Shown: positions 26,781 through 35,561 of the stretch, in pieces
Position numbering within the stretch: the stretch's first letter is position 1
How the letters are laid out: the number at the start of each line of letters is the position of its first letter
Assembly (NCBI RefSeq): GCF_900198605.1
Contig: NZ_FZPJ01000020.1
Location: forward strand, 1 to 50,249
Direction of reading: 5' to 3'
DNA: 50,249 nt
Origin: Helicobacter mesocricetorum
GTDB lineage: Bacteria > Campylobacterota > Campylobacteria > Campylobacterales > Helicobacteraceae
Program-made: the position numbers and the translations under genes
Notes under the pieces: generated by a model
Database searches by the model: none
Seen by the model: the letters and a program-made list of their open reading frames with translations, nothing else
Told to the model about the DNA's origin: nothing

Positions 26781-26898
26781 TAATGAACTCCTTAAAATGT
26801 AATTTTAATAAAGGCATTTTATTTTTAACTATATTAAAATGATTTTAAAATGATAAAGGGAATTAAAAATGGAGTAATGGAGTATAAAAAAGTAACAT
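26606..26898 (-). repeat. Leader/promoter duplication, copy B
   Basis: Second copy of the 280-base unit described for copy A, in the same orientation 1.18 kb away. It contains the same TATACT element (minus strand, around 26880), ribosome site and leader codons. Confidence 0.85.
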
Positions 26899-27246
26899 TG
26901 TAATATTTTAAATAAAATCTATCCATACAAAAAATAATAAGATTTATAAAGGTTTTATTAAAAAATATTAAAACTTAAAACTAATCAAACCACCCTGTAA
27001 AAATATCTCCCAATGTATAAAACGCAAATAATAAAAACACATCTAACAATAAATAAACCAACAATTAGGATACCTATGCTCATACAGGCATTGCAAGCAA
27101 TAAGGGCTGTAAAAATTAGGATAATCCTATGTAATAGCTTCTTCTTGGCATTAAACACCAAAATTGCATTAAATTAAGGCTTGAGATTTTATTATGCAAT
27201 AAGTCCATAGATTTAAAGTTATATAAAAAAATACGAAACCCAAAAA
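26899..27246. other. AT-rich spacer upstream of the precursor array
   Basis: Apart from the possible 57-residue membrane ORF at 26985-27158 I see no gene. The sequence is about 75-80% AT by impression. It separates the array from the core aldolase-like/M23 gene pair and probably marks the island's left edge. Confidence 0.5.
26985..27158 (-). CDS. Possible 57-residue two-span membrane protein
   Basis: A GTG-started ORF (TTG one codon earlier) reading VFNAKKKLLHRIILIFTALI... then a second hydrophobic span GILIVGLFIVRCVFIICVLY and a basic end RYFYRVV. The basic start with two spans is a typical small membrane protein. It has no convincing ribosome site, so it may be the relic of a fourth immunity-type gene. 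Confidence 0.35.
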   Translation of the reverse strand: MFNAKKKLLHRIILIFTALIACNACMSIGILIVGLFIVRCVFIICVLYIGRYFYRVV

Positions 27247-27852
27247 TTAAATTTCAAATAAATTTTGAGTTTGTCGGCTACCTTCTAAGAGAGAATTAAA
27301 ATAGAGGATTTTACAGGTATTTTCTAATAAAGCAGTCATTTTAGAAAGGGATTGTAAATTTCTATCATAAGCATACACTCCATAGCCCTTTATAACCATA
27401 ATCTTTTTATCATTTTCCCTAAAATAACGATTAATTTCCACATCCGCCCTTTCATACCAATTATCGTAATCTTTGGGGTTATACACATCAAGAACACCTA
27501 AAATTCTCGACCCAAAATAATCTTTAGGGATAATTTTGTCATAGCTTAGAGTATAAGAAGTCGTAAAAGGAGGCATTCCATAGGCAATGTATTTAGCATT
27601 GGGAAGGTTTTGATACAGCAAAGAATGGATAAAGGCATCCATACTTGCACCACTCCAACGATAATCCCTCTTGTGATAAAGCGTTATTAAAGAATCCTCA
27701 TTCAAATCATCAAAAATTGCTTCTTTTTTGTTGATTAAAAAATGTCCTTCTTCAAGTTTTGCAGAAATAGAACCCTGAAAGATTCCAAAAAAATTCTTTC
27801 TAAACATTGCCAAAGAAACTTTTTGAAGATTGAGTAAAGTATTTTTATCCAT
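27247..27852 (-). CDS. Class II aldolase/adducin-like protein without the zinc histidines
   Basis: A 201-residue cytoplasmic protein with the class II aldolase fold pattern: RWSGASMDAFIHSLLYQNLP, then IMVIKGYGVYAYDRNL where the family has hGHGv. The usual zinc ligands (HTH after the central strand and the His of GHG) read AYGMPP and KGYG, so metal-dependent aldolase activity is doubtful. It follows an M23 peptidase gene by 9 bases. I recall the same pairing in H. pylori. Confidence 0.65.
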   Translation of the reverse strand: MDKNTLLNLQKVSLAMFRKNFFGIFQGSISAKLEEGHFLINKKEAIFDDLNEDSLITLYHKRDYRWSGASMDAFIHSLLYQNLPNAKYIAYGMPPFTTSYTLSYDKIIPKDYFGSRILGVLDVYNPKDYDNWYERADVEINRYFRENDKKIMVIKGYGVYAYDRNLQSLSKMTALLENTCKILYFNSLLEGSRQTQNLFEI

Positions 27853-27861
27853 TGGCTATTC

Positions 27862-28665
27862 TTAATCCTCAAAAAGAAGATTGATTTGATGGATAAAATC
27901 TAAGGGATCAACTTGAACTCCCTGCACTAAAAATCCAAAATGCAAATGAGGACCACTTACTCTTCCACTATCTCCACTTAGAGCAATCAAATCTCCTTTA
28001 TTAACCCTATCTCCCACCTTAACCTTTAAAACATTACAATGATAATACATACTAAAAACCCCTTCACCATGATCAATAATCACAGAGCCACCAGCTAAAA
28101 ATCTCTCTTTTGCAAGCACTACCTTACCGCTATTACTCGCATAAATAGGTGTTCCAACCGCTGCCCTAAAATCTGTGCCACTATGATAACTACTGACTTC
28201 ACCATTAAAAACTCTAGCATTGCCATAAGCACTTGTTATTTTACTCTCCACAGGATAAATAAAAGGCTCACTCCAATAACGCTCTTTAGTGTGTATCGCA
28301 TAAATCTCTTGTGTTTCTTTGCGTTCCTTTCGTATCCGCTCTTGATTTTTTTTATTAGGCTTTGCTTTAGCAGGCGAAACATAAATTTGCTCTTTTTTAT
28401 AATTCCCCTCTTGTATCTTCAAAATTCCTCTATTACCCAAAGATATATTAATAGGCTTAGTGCGATAAGGAATACCAATAAAAGAAATTTTTTTAGCAGG
28501 ATTACTAGGATGGGTTAGCCAAACATAAGTTTTATTTAGAATCTTTAAAGGCTGTGGATTATTTTCTAAAGTTTCTAAAATAATAGTTTTACCATTTTCT
28601 ACAATATATTCATTCTGCGCTAAAAGCCATAAAGGCAACAATAAAACACAAAGGATTCTTGGCAT
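27862..28665 (-). CDS. Secreted M23 (LytM) metallopeptidase
   Basis: A 267-residue periplasmic peptidoglycan endopeptidase candidate. Signal peptide LCVLLLPLWLLAQ, then an unknown N-domain, then LytM motifs YHSGTDFRAA (zinc His and Asp) and GPHLHFGF (HxH). Such enzymes in Helicobacter help set helical cell shape (Csd proteins). Which Csd, if any, cannot be told from motifs. Upstream lie two AAAACAATATT boxes in the divergent region to grpE. Confidence 0.88.
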   Translation of the reverse strand: MPRILCVLLLPLWLLAQNEYIVENGKTIILETLENNPQPLKILNKTYVWLTHPSNPAKKISFIGIPYRTKPINISLGNRGILKIQEGNYKKEQIYVSPAKAKPNKKNQERIRKERKETQEIYAIHTKERYWSEPFIYPVESKITSAYGNARVFNGEVSSYHSGTDFRAAVGTPIYASNSGKVVLAKERFLAGGSVIIDHGEGVFSMYYHCNVLKVKVGDRVNKGDLIALSGDSGRVSGPHLHFGFLVQGVQVDPLDFIHQINLLFED

Positions 28666-28722
28666 AAATTCCTCAACCTTTAATAATATTAAAAGCCTGA
28701 AGAATATCAGAGTTTTACTTAC

Positions 28723-28754
28723 AAAACAATATTAATTCCAAAACAATATTGTTT
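28723..28754. promoter_or_regulatory. Tandem AAAACAATATT boxes with a 14-bp palindrome
   Basis: AAAACAATATT occurs at 28723-28733 and again at 28740-28750, where it extends to the perfect palindrome AAACAATATTGTTT (28741-28754). They lie 58-90 bases before the M23 gene start. A repressor operator controlling the M23/aldolase transcript or the divergent grpE-dnaK transcript is plausible. Confidence 0.45.
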
Positions 28755-28838
28755 CAGCAACAAGCTTAACAAAAAGGTATTTTTGGGAATATTACATTTT
28801 TCTTATTAAGAAAGTTTAGCTTATTTTATTAATTTAAC

Positions 28839-28867
28839 TTGACATTACAAGACTAAAGTTATATAAT
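28839..28867 (+). promoter_or_regulatory. Full-consensus sigma-70-type promoter of grpE-dnaK
   Basis: TTGACA (28839-28844), exactly 17 bases, then TATAAT (28862-28867). Both boxes are perfect, which is unusual in Campylobacterota where the -35 is normally weak. The start site would fall near 28874, about 70 bases before grpE. Confidence 0.8.
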
Positions 28868-28883
28868 TTTGCTTGAATTTTAG

Positions 28884-28923
28884 AAGAATAATTGCTAAAA
28901 TTCGCATTGAAGTTATTATTCTT
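28884..28923. promoter_or_regulatory. Inverted repeat at the grpE-dnaK start, heat-shock operator candidate
   Basis: AAGAATAAT (28884-28892) and ATTATTCTT (28915-28923), a 9-bp inverted repeat with a 22-base spacer, lie at about +10 to +49. The position suits a repressor such as HrcA or HspR; the sequence is not the standard CIRCE element. No hrcA gene precedes grpE here, although hrcA-grpE-dnaK is the common order. Confidence 0.45.
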
Positions 28924-28945
28924 AAAGCTTAAGGAGTGAAATGAA

Positions 28946-29494
28946 ATGCAAGAAAATGAAAATTCGCCCATAGATTCTTCGCAAAAACAAGAAGAATCCC
29001 AAGAAATAGAAAATACCCAAGAAGATGATTCTAAAGAATCTTTAGAAAGTAAAATCAAAGAATTGCAAGACCAATATCTTCGCACCTATGCAGATTTTGA
29101 AAATACCAAAAAACGGCTTATCCGCGAAAAAGACCAAGCCCTAGAATATGCGTATGAAAAAATTGCTAAGGATTTACTGCCAAGCATTGATGCTTTAGAA
29201 AATGCCCTAAAAAGCATTAAAGATTCTAAAGAAAACCTTCAAGAAGGTGAGATTATAGAAAAAATTGAGGAGGGAATTGCATTAACCTTAGACAATCTTT
29301 TAAAAACTCTTGCAAAACACGGGATTGAACCCATTGATACCACAGGAGAATTTGACCCCAATTTCCACGATGCGATTATGCAAGTGCAAAGCGATACGCA
29401 CAAAGCAGGAGAAATTGTCGCAGAAATGCAAAAAGGGTATAAATATAAAGAAAGGGTGCTAAGACCTTCAATGGTTAGCATCGCAAAAGCTTAA
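28946..29494 (+). CDS. grpE: Nucleotide exchange factor GrpE
   Basis: A 182-residue cochaperone that releases ADP from DnaK. An acidic, Gln/Glu-rich N-terminus leads to a long coiled coil ([20 protein letters not shown] begins near 32), then the beta domain with [11 protein letters not shown] and a C-terminal [10 protein letters not shown]. Start chosen at ATGCAAGAAAATG with AAGGAGTGAA upstream. dnaK starts 24 bases after its end. Confidence 0.95.
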   Translation: MQENENSPIDSSQKQEESQEIENTQEDDSKESLESKIKELQDQYLRTYADFENTKKRLIREKDQALEYAYEKIAKDLLPSIDALENALKSIKDSKENLQEGEIIEKIEEGIALTLDNLLKTLAKHGIEPIDTTGEFDPNFHDAIMQVQSDTHKAGEIVAEMQKGYKYKERVLRPSMVSIAKA

Positions 29495-29518
29495 AAAAAT
29501 ATAAATAAAGGATAGATT

Positions 29519-31387
29519 ATGGCAAAAGTATTAGGAATAGATTTAGGAACAACTAATTCGGCAATGGCAGTTTTTGAAGGCAATGAGGGAAAAATCATCG
29601 CCAACAAAGAAGGAAAAAATACCACTCCATCGGTAGTAGCATTTACCGATAAAGGAGAGATTTTAGTAGGAGACCCCGCCAAAAGACAGGCTATCACAAA
29701 CCCAGAAAAAACTATTTACTCTATCAAAAGAATTATGGGGCTTATGAGTAATGAAGACAAAGCCCAAGAAGCCAAAAAACGACTTCCTTATAAAGTAGTC
29801 GATAGAAATGGAGCGTGTGCGATTGAGATTGCTGGGAAAGTTTATACACCCCAAGAGATTTCTGCAAAAATCTTGATGAAGCTAAAAGCCGATGCAGAAT
29901 CTTACTTAGGTGAGGAAGTAACAGAAGCTGTAATCACCGTCCCTGCGTATTTCAACGATGCTCAAAGAAAAGCCACCAAAGAGGCTGGAACGATTGCGGG
30001 TTTAAATGTTTTAAGAATTATTAACGAACCAACTTCTGCGGCTCTTGCTTATGGACTAGATAAAAAACAAGCCGAAAAAATCGTGGTTTATGACTTAGGT
30101 GGAGGGACTTTTGATGTTACCGTTCTTGAAACAGGAGACAATGTCGTAGAAGTCTTAGCAACAGGTGGAGATGCATTCTTAGGCGGAGATGACTTTGATA
30201 ACTGCATCATTGATTGGGCGGCAAGTGAGTTTGAAAGCGAAAATGGAATCAACCTCAAAAACGATGTTATGGCATTACAAAGACTAAAAGAAGCGGCTGA
30301 AAATGCCAAAAAAGAATTAAGTAGCGCACAAGAGAGTGAGATTAATCTACCTTTCATCACAGCAGATTCTAGCGGACCCAAGCATTTGGTGAAAAAACTT
30401 AGTCGTGCAAAGTTTGAATCGCTTATTGAAAAATACATTGACCAAACTATCAACAAAATCGGAGATGTGATCAAAGATGCGGATTTAAGCAAATCAGATA
30501 TTGCCGAAGTGGTTATGGTAGGAGGCTCTACAAGAATCCCAAAAGTGCAAGATAGGGTAAAAGACTTCATTGGCAAGGAGCTTAATAAGTCTGTTAATCC
30601 TGATGAAGTTGTAGCCATTGGTGCGGCGATTCAAGGAGGGGTTTTAAAAGGGGATGTCAAAGATGTGCTTTTACTGGATGTTACGCCTCTTAGTTTAGGG
30701 ATTGAAACCTTAGGGGGTGTAATGACAAAAATCATTGAGCGAGGCACGACGATTCCGGTTAAGAAAAATCAAGTATTCTCAACAGCGGAAGATAACCAAC
30801 CCGCCGTAACCATTCAAGTTTTACAAGGAGAGAGGGAGTTAGCAAGGGATAATAAAGTGTTAGGGAATTTTGAATTAAGCGGAATCCCAGCAGCACCTAG
30901 AGGAGTGCCACAAATTGAAGTAACTTTTGACATTGACGCTAATGGAATCTTAACCGTATCTGCCAAAGATAAGGCAACAGGAAAAGCCCAAGAAATTAAA
31001 ATCACAGGCTCTAGCGGATTGTCAGATAGTGAGATAGAAAAGATGGTTAAAGATGCCGAACTCAACAAAGAGGAAGACCAAAGAAAAAAAGAGGTGATAG
31101 ATATTAGAAACCAAGCCGATAGCCTTGTTTATCAAACCCAAAAAAGCCTCAATGAGATGAAAGATAAAATCGACACTGCAGAAGCAGAAAAAATACAAAA
31201 TGCCATTAGCGCATTGCAAGAAACCCTAAAAAATGATAATGCGACAAAAGAGGAGATTGAATCAAAAGTCAAAGAACTCACAGAAGTTAGCCATAAACTC
31301 GCAGAATCTATGTATAAAAAAGAGGATTCCACACAACAAGCAAACCAAAAAAAGGATGATGACATCATTGATGCAGAGGTTGAATAA
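29519..31387 (+). CDS. dnaK: Molecular chaperone DnaK (Hsp70)
   Basis: 622-residue Hsp70. N-terminal ATPase begins [16 protein letters not shown], with [13 protein letters not shown] and the [11 protein letters not shown] adenosine site. The substrate domain carries [20 protein letters not shown] (in part) and [14 protein letters not shown]; the acidic end is [10 protein letters not shown]. Co-transcribed with grpE behind a strong promoter and possible heat-shock operator. Confidence 0.98.
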   Translation: MAKVLGIDLGTTNSAMAVFEGNEGKIIANKEGKNTTPSVVAFTDKGEILVGDPAKRQAITNPEKTIYSIKRIMGLMSNEDKAQEAKKRLPYKVVDRNGACAIEIAGKVYTPQEISAKILMKLKADAESYLGEEVTEAVITVPAYFNDAQRKATKEAGTIAGLNVLRIINEPTSAALAYGLDKKQAEKIVVYDLGGGTFDVTVLETGDNVVEVLATGGDAFLGGDDFDNCIIDWAASEFESENGINLKNDVMALQRLKEAAENAKKELSSAQESEINLPFITADSSGPKHLVKKLSRAKFESLIEKYIDQTINKIGDVIKDADLSKSDIAEVVMVGGSTRIPKVQDRVKDFIGKELNKSVNPDEVVAIGAAIQGGVLKGDVKDVLLLDVTPLSLGIETLGGVMTKIIERGTTIPVKKNQVFSTAEDNQPAVTIQVLQGERELARDNKVLGNFELSGIPAAPRGVPQIEVTFDIDANGILTVSAKDKATGKAQEIKITGSSGLSDSEIEKMVKDAELNKEEDQRKKEVIDIRNQADSLVYQTQKSLNEMKDKIDTAEAEKIQNAISALQETLKNDNATKEEIESKVKELTEVSHKLAESMYKKEDSTQQANQKKDDDIIDAEVE

Positions 31388-31894
31388 CCCTCTGCTTAAA
31401 CCACACAAAAACATAACTACAAAAACACCAAACTCATCTTAGATAACTCAAAAACCTTTCTATAAATCCTTTGTGTTCTTGAGACTTTAGGGCAAACTAA
31501 AACCCTTAATTAAAACCCCTCTCTACGCCCTACACCTACTTTTTACTTCTACTTTGACGCCCCTGCTTTCTACCTCTACTTTGACTAACCCCTACTTTGG
31601 CTACCTCTGCTTTGGGGATGTAGAAAATCAAAAATTGTAGGAATCTAACGCCTTTTACTCTAATTAAGCTATACCCACATACTTACAAACTATCACCCTT
31701 AAAAATCACGATGTATAGAACTTTATCGCAAAAGACATTCCATAAATCATAAGAATTCCTAGATACCACCTAAACTCTTGCATAAGCCTAAAATACTTGA
31801 TTTTTCTTGAAGTAAAGAGATTTCACATTCTACCTTTTAAGATTCTAACTTTACAACTTCTTATTTTTAAAATTTCTTGAACTTTAGAAACTAC
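31388..31894. other. Non-coding spacer between dnaK and the AAA ATPase gene
   Basis: About 500 bases between convergent genes, without a credible ORF. The middle (31524-31620) is a degenerate tandem array; the remainder is AT-rich. No clear intrinsic terminator for dnaK was found. Confidence 0.55.
31524..31620. repeat. Degenerate CCTCTACTTTGAC tandem repeats
   Basis: The sequence repeats variants of ACCTCTACTTTGACTA five to six times (CTTCTACTTTGAC, CCTGCTTTCTA, CCTCTACTTTGAC, CCCTACTTTGGC, CCTCTGCTTTGG) in units of about 14-17 bases. One strand is strongly pyrimidine-rich. Units are too short and uneven for a CRISPR. Confidence 0.5.
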
Positions 31895-33622
31895 CTACCT
31901 AAACCCCATTTCTCTTTGACTATCAAAATTACTATTCATCTCTCTTTTAATCTCTGCAATAAAACCTTCTGTGGTAAAAAGTGGTATTTTCGAGCTTGCA
32001 ACATTATAAGCGGTATTTTTAACCACTAAAGCAATCTGCCCTCCTGTAAGTGCAAAATCCGCCAATCTTTTTAAATTAAATGTTTTTTCAAAAGGTGCAT
32101 TTTTAGGCAAAAGCCTTTCCCATAGCAATACCCTTTCCTCAAAATTGGGCTTTTTAAAGGCAATCTTATAATTAAATCGCCTAGAAAATGCGGTATCAAT
32201 GGTTTCTAAGAGATTAGTAGTGGCGATTAAAATCCCATCAAAATGCTCAATTTGTTCTAAAAAAATATTTTGCATTTGGTTATGCATTTTCTCCGCTCCA
32301 CCTCCACTTGAAGTTGTTCTAGTGCTTAAAAACTGGTCAGCTTCATTAAGCAATAAAACAGGAGATAATTTACTTTTTGTGCAAATATCTTGATAAGTCT
32401 CAAAAATCTTGCGGACATTTTTTTCGCTCTCCCCTACATACATAGATAAAATTTTGGAGCAATCAAAGCTTAATACAGGCTTTTTAAAAGATTTTGCTAG
32501 AGCTAAAGCCGTAAGCGTTTTCCCCGTCCCTGCAGGTCCATAAAAAATAATTTTTGCTTCAATGCCACGACTTTTTTCCTTAATCCCCCACTGCTTTAAA
32601 AGCTTTAAAACCTCACTATTAACTTGCTTTAATAAAACTTCCAAAGTAGCTCTTGTTTCTTGATTTAACACTACTTTACTAAGAGAAATTTTAGGTTTTA
32701 AATACTCAAAAATCTCTTGCTCTTTTACCAAAGATTCTAAACTTATTCTTTGTTTTTTGGTATCAGCTTGTATATGGGTAATTTTTTTTAAAATTCCATC
32801 GGGGATAAAAAATGTCCGAGATATTCCTCCAAATGGATTAAAAATCTCATCATAATCAATAAAACCTTTTTGAACTAACTTACTCCCATCGTCCAATAAA
32901 GAACGATTCTTTATCCTATCATAATCATTAACGCTAACTAGATTAATTAAAGAGTTTAAATCCCTTACTTCTGTTTCTTTTCCTGAATATTCCTCTTTTA
33001 GGAGTGCTAAAAATAATATTTTTTCTTCTTTATTAAAATCATTTTCTTTAAAAAGCTCTTCTAGGGGCAATTTTTCTTTAGTAATTTTTACCCTCAATTC
33101 TATCCTTTGTTGTAGAGATTGCGACTTTTGTAACATTTTATTTAACAAAGGCGAGGGCTGTTTATCATTTTTTAAAGGTATTAATCCCCATAAGACTTGA
33201 ATCAATAAAAATTGATCTTTTAAATATTCTAAATGATTAGCATAAGGGATACTTTGGGGCAATTTTGGGTTAATACTACCTCCCTCTAAAATTTTCAAAA
33301 AATTTGCACTCAAAGAAAAGCTTACATTGATAAGTTCTAATAAAATAATCTCCGCTCCTGCATTTTTTAAAAAATTATTTTGACTAATCCATCCTAATTC
33401 TAAAAGATTCTTAAAATAAGGTAAATATTTAAGAATTTCATACTTTTTAGGTGCGAAAAGAAAATTAATCATATCAATACATAAAATCTCATCATTGCCC
33501 TTTAAAAGCTCTGCGCACATATAGCGCAAAATCTCTACTTCTTCTTTGGAGCATTTCAAATAAGGAAATAATATAGTTTTAGTGATAGGTTCAGTTTGCA
33601 TAAAATTCAGTAAATGCTTCAT
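31895..33622 (-). CDS. AAA family ATPase
   Basis: A 575-residue ATPase of the CDC48/FtsH-like AAA group. Residues 1-330 are a helical N-domain of unknown role; the C-terminal AAA domain has Walker A FYGPAGTGKTLTALALAK, Walker B-like VLLLNEADQFLSTR (Asn-Glu-Ala-Asp in place of the usual D-E-A-D), IEHFDGILIATTNLLET and the arginine finger FSRRFNYKI. Start chosen at the ATG with AAGGA seven bases upstream; a TTG six codons earlier is less likely. It follows tsaB closely. I recall a similar gene in C. jejuni (Cj0377); the function is unknown. Confidence 0.8.
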   Translation of the reverse strand: MKHLLNFMQTEPITKTILFPYLKCSKEEVEILRYMCAELLKGNDEILCIDMINFLFAPKKYEILKYLPYFKNLLELGWISQNNFLKNAGAEIILLELINVSFSLSANFLKILEGGSINPKLPQSIPYANHLEYLKDQFLLIQVLWGLIPLKNDKQPSPLLNKMLQKSQSLQQRIELRVKITKEKLPLEELFKENDFNKEEKILFLALLKEEYSGKETEVRDLNSLINLVSVNDYDRIKNRSLLDDGSKLVQKGFIDYDEIFNPFGGISRTFFIPDGILKKITHIQADTKKQRISLESLVKEQEIFEYLKPKISLSKVVLNQETRATLEVLLKQVNSEVLKLLKQWGIKEKSRGIEAKIIFYGPAGTGKTLTALALAKSFKKPVLSFDCSKILSMYVGESEKNVRKIFETYQDICTKSKLSPVLLLNEADQFLSTRTTSSGGGAEKMHNQMQNIFLEQIEHFDGILIATTNLLETIDTAFSRRFNYKIAFKKPNFEERVLLWERLLPKNAPFEKTFNLKRLADFALTGGQIALVVKNTAYNVASSKIPLFTTEGFIAEIKREMNSNFDSQREMGFR

Positions 33623-33642
33623 CAAGTTATCCTTAAGCAAGG

Positions 33643-34104
33643 TTAAAGTGCAGGTAATAAGTATAAGGGCTTAATCATTGGACTAAAGCAATCCTTATTT
33701 AATATTGGCGGGAAGGTATATTCTGCCTCTTGTATTAATTCTTTAAAATTCTCCAAAAGAATTTGACCCTTCTTGCGGACAAAATAACTCTTTCCATAAG
33801 CCCTAATAGGAGAATCTCCATTAAATTCAAATCCATTTGTCGCTAAAAGCTCTATTCCTTTAGTAATTGCTAAAGTTTTAGCAAAAATATAAACTAATTT
33901 TAATGCCATAAAACTTCCCGGACCATTAATAAAAAAAAGTGTTTGGACTTTTGGGTATTTATCGCATACTTTAGCAAACAAAGGCAAAAGACAATCACTT
34001 AATTGCCCCTCCATTTGAAAAGATTCTAAGAATCTCTGCCCATCATAAACCCCTATTTTTAAAGGTTTGCTGGTAGAAAAAATTAAAAGATTATATTCTT
34101 TCAT
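33643..34104 (-). CDS. tsaB: TsaB-like tRNA threonylcarbamoyladenosine protein
   Basis: A 153-residue Gcp-like protein that scaffolds TsaD in t6A synthesis. Recognisable parts are [34 protein letters not shown] (the TsaB GPGSFTGLR segment) and LLATNGFEF. It is shorter than E. coli TsaB (231), as is usual in epsilon genomes. Start chosen at MKEYNLL, which overlaps the lpxC end by 14 bases; an upstream ATG adds eight residues. Confidence 0.82.
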   Translation of the reverse strand: MKEYNLLIFSTSKPLKIGVYDGQRFLESFQMEGQLSDCLLPLFAKVCDKYPKVQTLFFINGPGSFMALKLVYIFAKTLAITKGIELLATNGFEFNGDSPIRAYGKSYFVRKKGQILLENFKELIQEAEYTFPPILNKDCFSPMIKPLYLLPAL

Positions 34105-34981
34105 AAGCATAATCATAAGTTTGTTCAATATCTCCTAATTCCATAATTTCATAAGATTTATCCTCGCTAAGGAGTTTTTTGGTTAGGAGATGATTAAGTT
34201 TGTGGCTTCCTGCATAAGAGATATAAGCCCCCAAAAGAGGGATTCCAAGCAAAGACATATCGCCAATAGCATCTAAAATCTTATGACGAACGAATTCTTC
34301 TTTATAGCGCAATCCGCCTTGATTTAATATCCCATTCTCATCAAGCACAATAGCATTATCTAACGAACCGCCTAAAGCCAAACCTTTAGAACGTAAATAC
34401 TGAACCTCTTTTAAAAATCCAAAAGTCCTAGCCCTTGCAATTTCTTCTTTATAATTTTTTGTCGAAAAATGAAATTTATATTTTTGCGTCCCAATGGCTG
34501 GATGTGGGAAATGAATAGCAAAATCAAAAATACATTCTTTATTAGGTTCTAAACGAACAAATTTATCATCATCTTTAACCTCAATAGGTTTTTTAATCCT
34601 AAGAATCTTTTTATTAGAGTTTTGTTGCTCTATTCCCGCCTCCTCTAAAAGCATACAATAACCAATGCTACTACCATCCATAATAGGCACTTCTTCATTA
34701 TCCAAAACAATTCTTAGATTATCAATCCCATAAGAATGCACTGCAGAAAGTAAATGTTCAATGGTAGAAACCCTATACCCATCTTTGGCAATAACTGTTG
34801 CCATTGTTGTATCAACTACACTCTCTGGCTTTAAAGGAATATTAACACCCACATCATTACGAAAAAAATGGATTCCGCTATTTTCTGGAAGTGGCTCTAA
34901 GCGCATCTTCACAGGCACACCCTTGTGCAAACCAATTCCGACAACTTCAATGGCTTTTTTAAGTGTCTGTTCTTTCATCAT
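34091..34981 (-). CDS. lpxC: UDP-3-O-acyl-N-acetylglucosamine deacetylase LpxC
   Basis: Zinc enzyme for the committed step of lipid A synthesis. 296 residues with [14 protein letters not shown], the zinc-ligand helix [17 protein letters not shown] (HxxxxxxH part), MDGSSIGY, and the C-terminal [14 protein letters not shown] with [14 protein letters not shown] precedes the double ATG. It overlaps minC (ATGA). Confidence 0.97.
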   Translation of the reverse strand: MMKEQTLKKAIEVVGIGLHKGVPVKMRLEPLPENSGIHFFRNDVGVNIPLKPESVVDTTMATVIAKDGYRVSTIEHLLSAVHSYGIDNLRIVLDNEEVPIMDGSSIGYCMLLEEAGIEQQNSNKKILRIKKPIEVKDDDKFVRLEPNKECIFDFAIHFPHPAIGTQKYKFHFSTKNYKEEIARARTFGFLKEVQYLRSKGLALGGSLDNAIVLDENGILNQGGLRYKEEFVRHKILDAIGDMSLLGIPLLGAYISYAGSHKLNHLLTKKLLSEDKSYEIMELGDIEQTYDYAYERI

Positions 34982-35559
34982 AAATCCTCTATTATAATTT
35001 CATTATTCTTCTTATAAATTCTTTTAGCCCCATCACCTAATCTTTGCTTTTGGATAATCTCTCCGCCAAAGACAATATTTCCTTGCTGGAGTGATGTAAT
35101 AATAAGGTATTCTCCATTGCAAGAAATATTACCATTAACTTCGCCAAAAATTTGGATATTCCCTTGAGATTGTATCAAAGCACCACTATTAATGCGTCCA
35201 AAAATAGTAATATCTCCCTCACTTTTAACTTCCTCTCCGCTACGAATAGTGCGATGAATAACAAGGGTATTTACTACTTTTTGCAAAGAATTTTTTTCTA
35301 CTTTTTGTATTGGAGAAAAATCTTTATTATTTTTTAAATCCCTTAAAATTAAACCTTTTTTATAGGATTGTTCAAAAAAATTAATTTCTTTAGAGCATAA
35401 AAAATTTCTTAACTCTTCACTCAAAATATAAGTAAATACTAGCAAAAAACCCTGCAAAAAAATAGAATTTTTATTTAAATACTCAATAATTTCTTTATCC
35501 TCTCCTTGCGAACATACAAAAACTTTTAAATTCTTCTGTCTTATTTGGAGCATCATCAT
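34978..35559 (-). CDS. minC: Septum-site determining protein MinC
   Basis: FtsZ assembly inhibitor that confines division to mid-cell. 193 residues: an N-domain ([18 protein letters not shown]) and a C-terminal beta-helix with [20 protein letters not shown] (in parts), [17 protein letters not shown] and [11 protein letters not shown]. Three ATG codons in a row make the exact start uncertain by two residues. minD/minE are not adjacent, as in other Helicobacter. Confidence 0.9.
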   Translation of the reverse strand: MMMLQIRQKNLKVFVCSQGEDKEIIEYLNKNSIFLQGFLLVFTYILSEELRNFLCSKEINFFEQSYKKGLILRDLKNNKDFSPIQKVEKNSLQKVVNTLVIHRTIRSGEEVKSEGDITIFGRINSGALIQSQGNIQIFGEVNGNISCNGEYLIITSLQQGNIVFGGEIIQKQRLGDGAKRIYKKNNEIIIEDL

Positions 35560-35561
35560 TC

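Noticed and set aside
28884-28923. CIRCE element before grpE
   Set aside because: The arms AAGAATAAT/ATTATTCTT and the 22-base spacer do not fit TTAGCACTC-N9-GAGTGCTAA. I kept it only as a generic inverted repeat.
31524-31620. CRISPR-like array
   Set aside because: Units are only 14-17 bases, variable, and have no unique spacers; no cas genes are present in the window.
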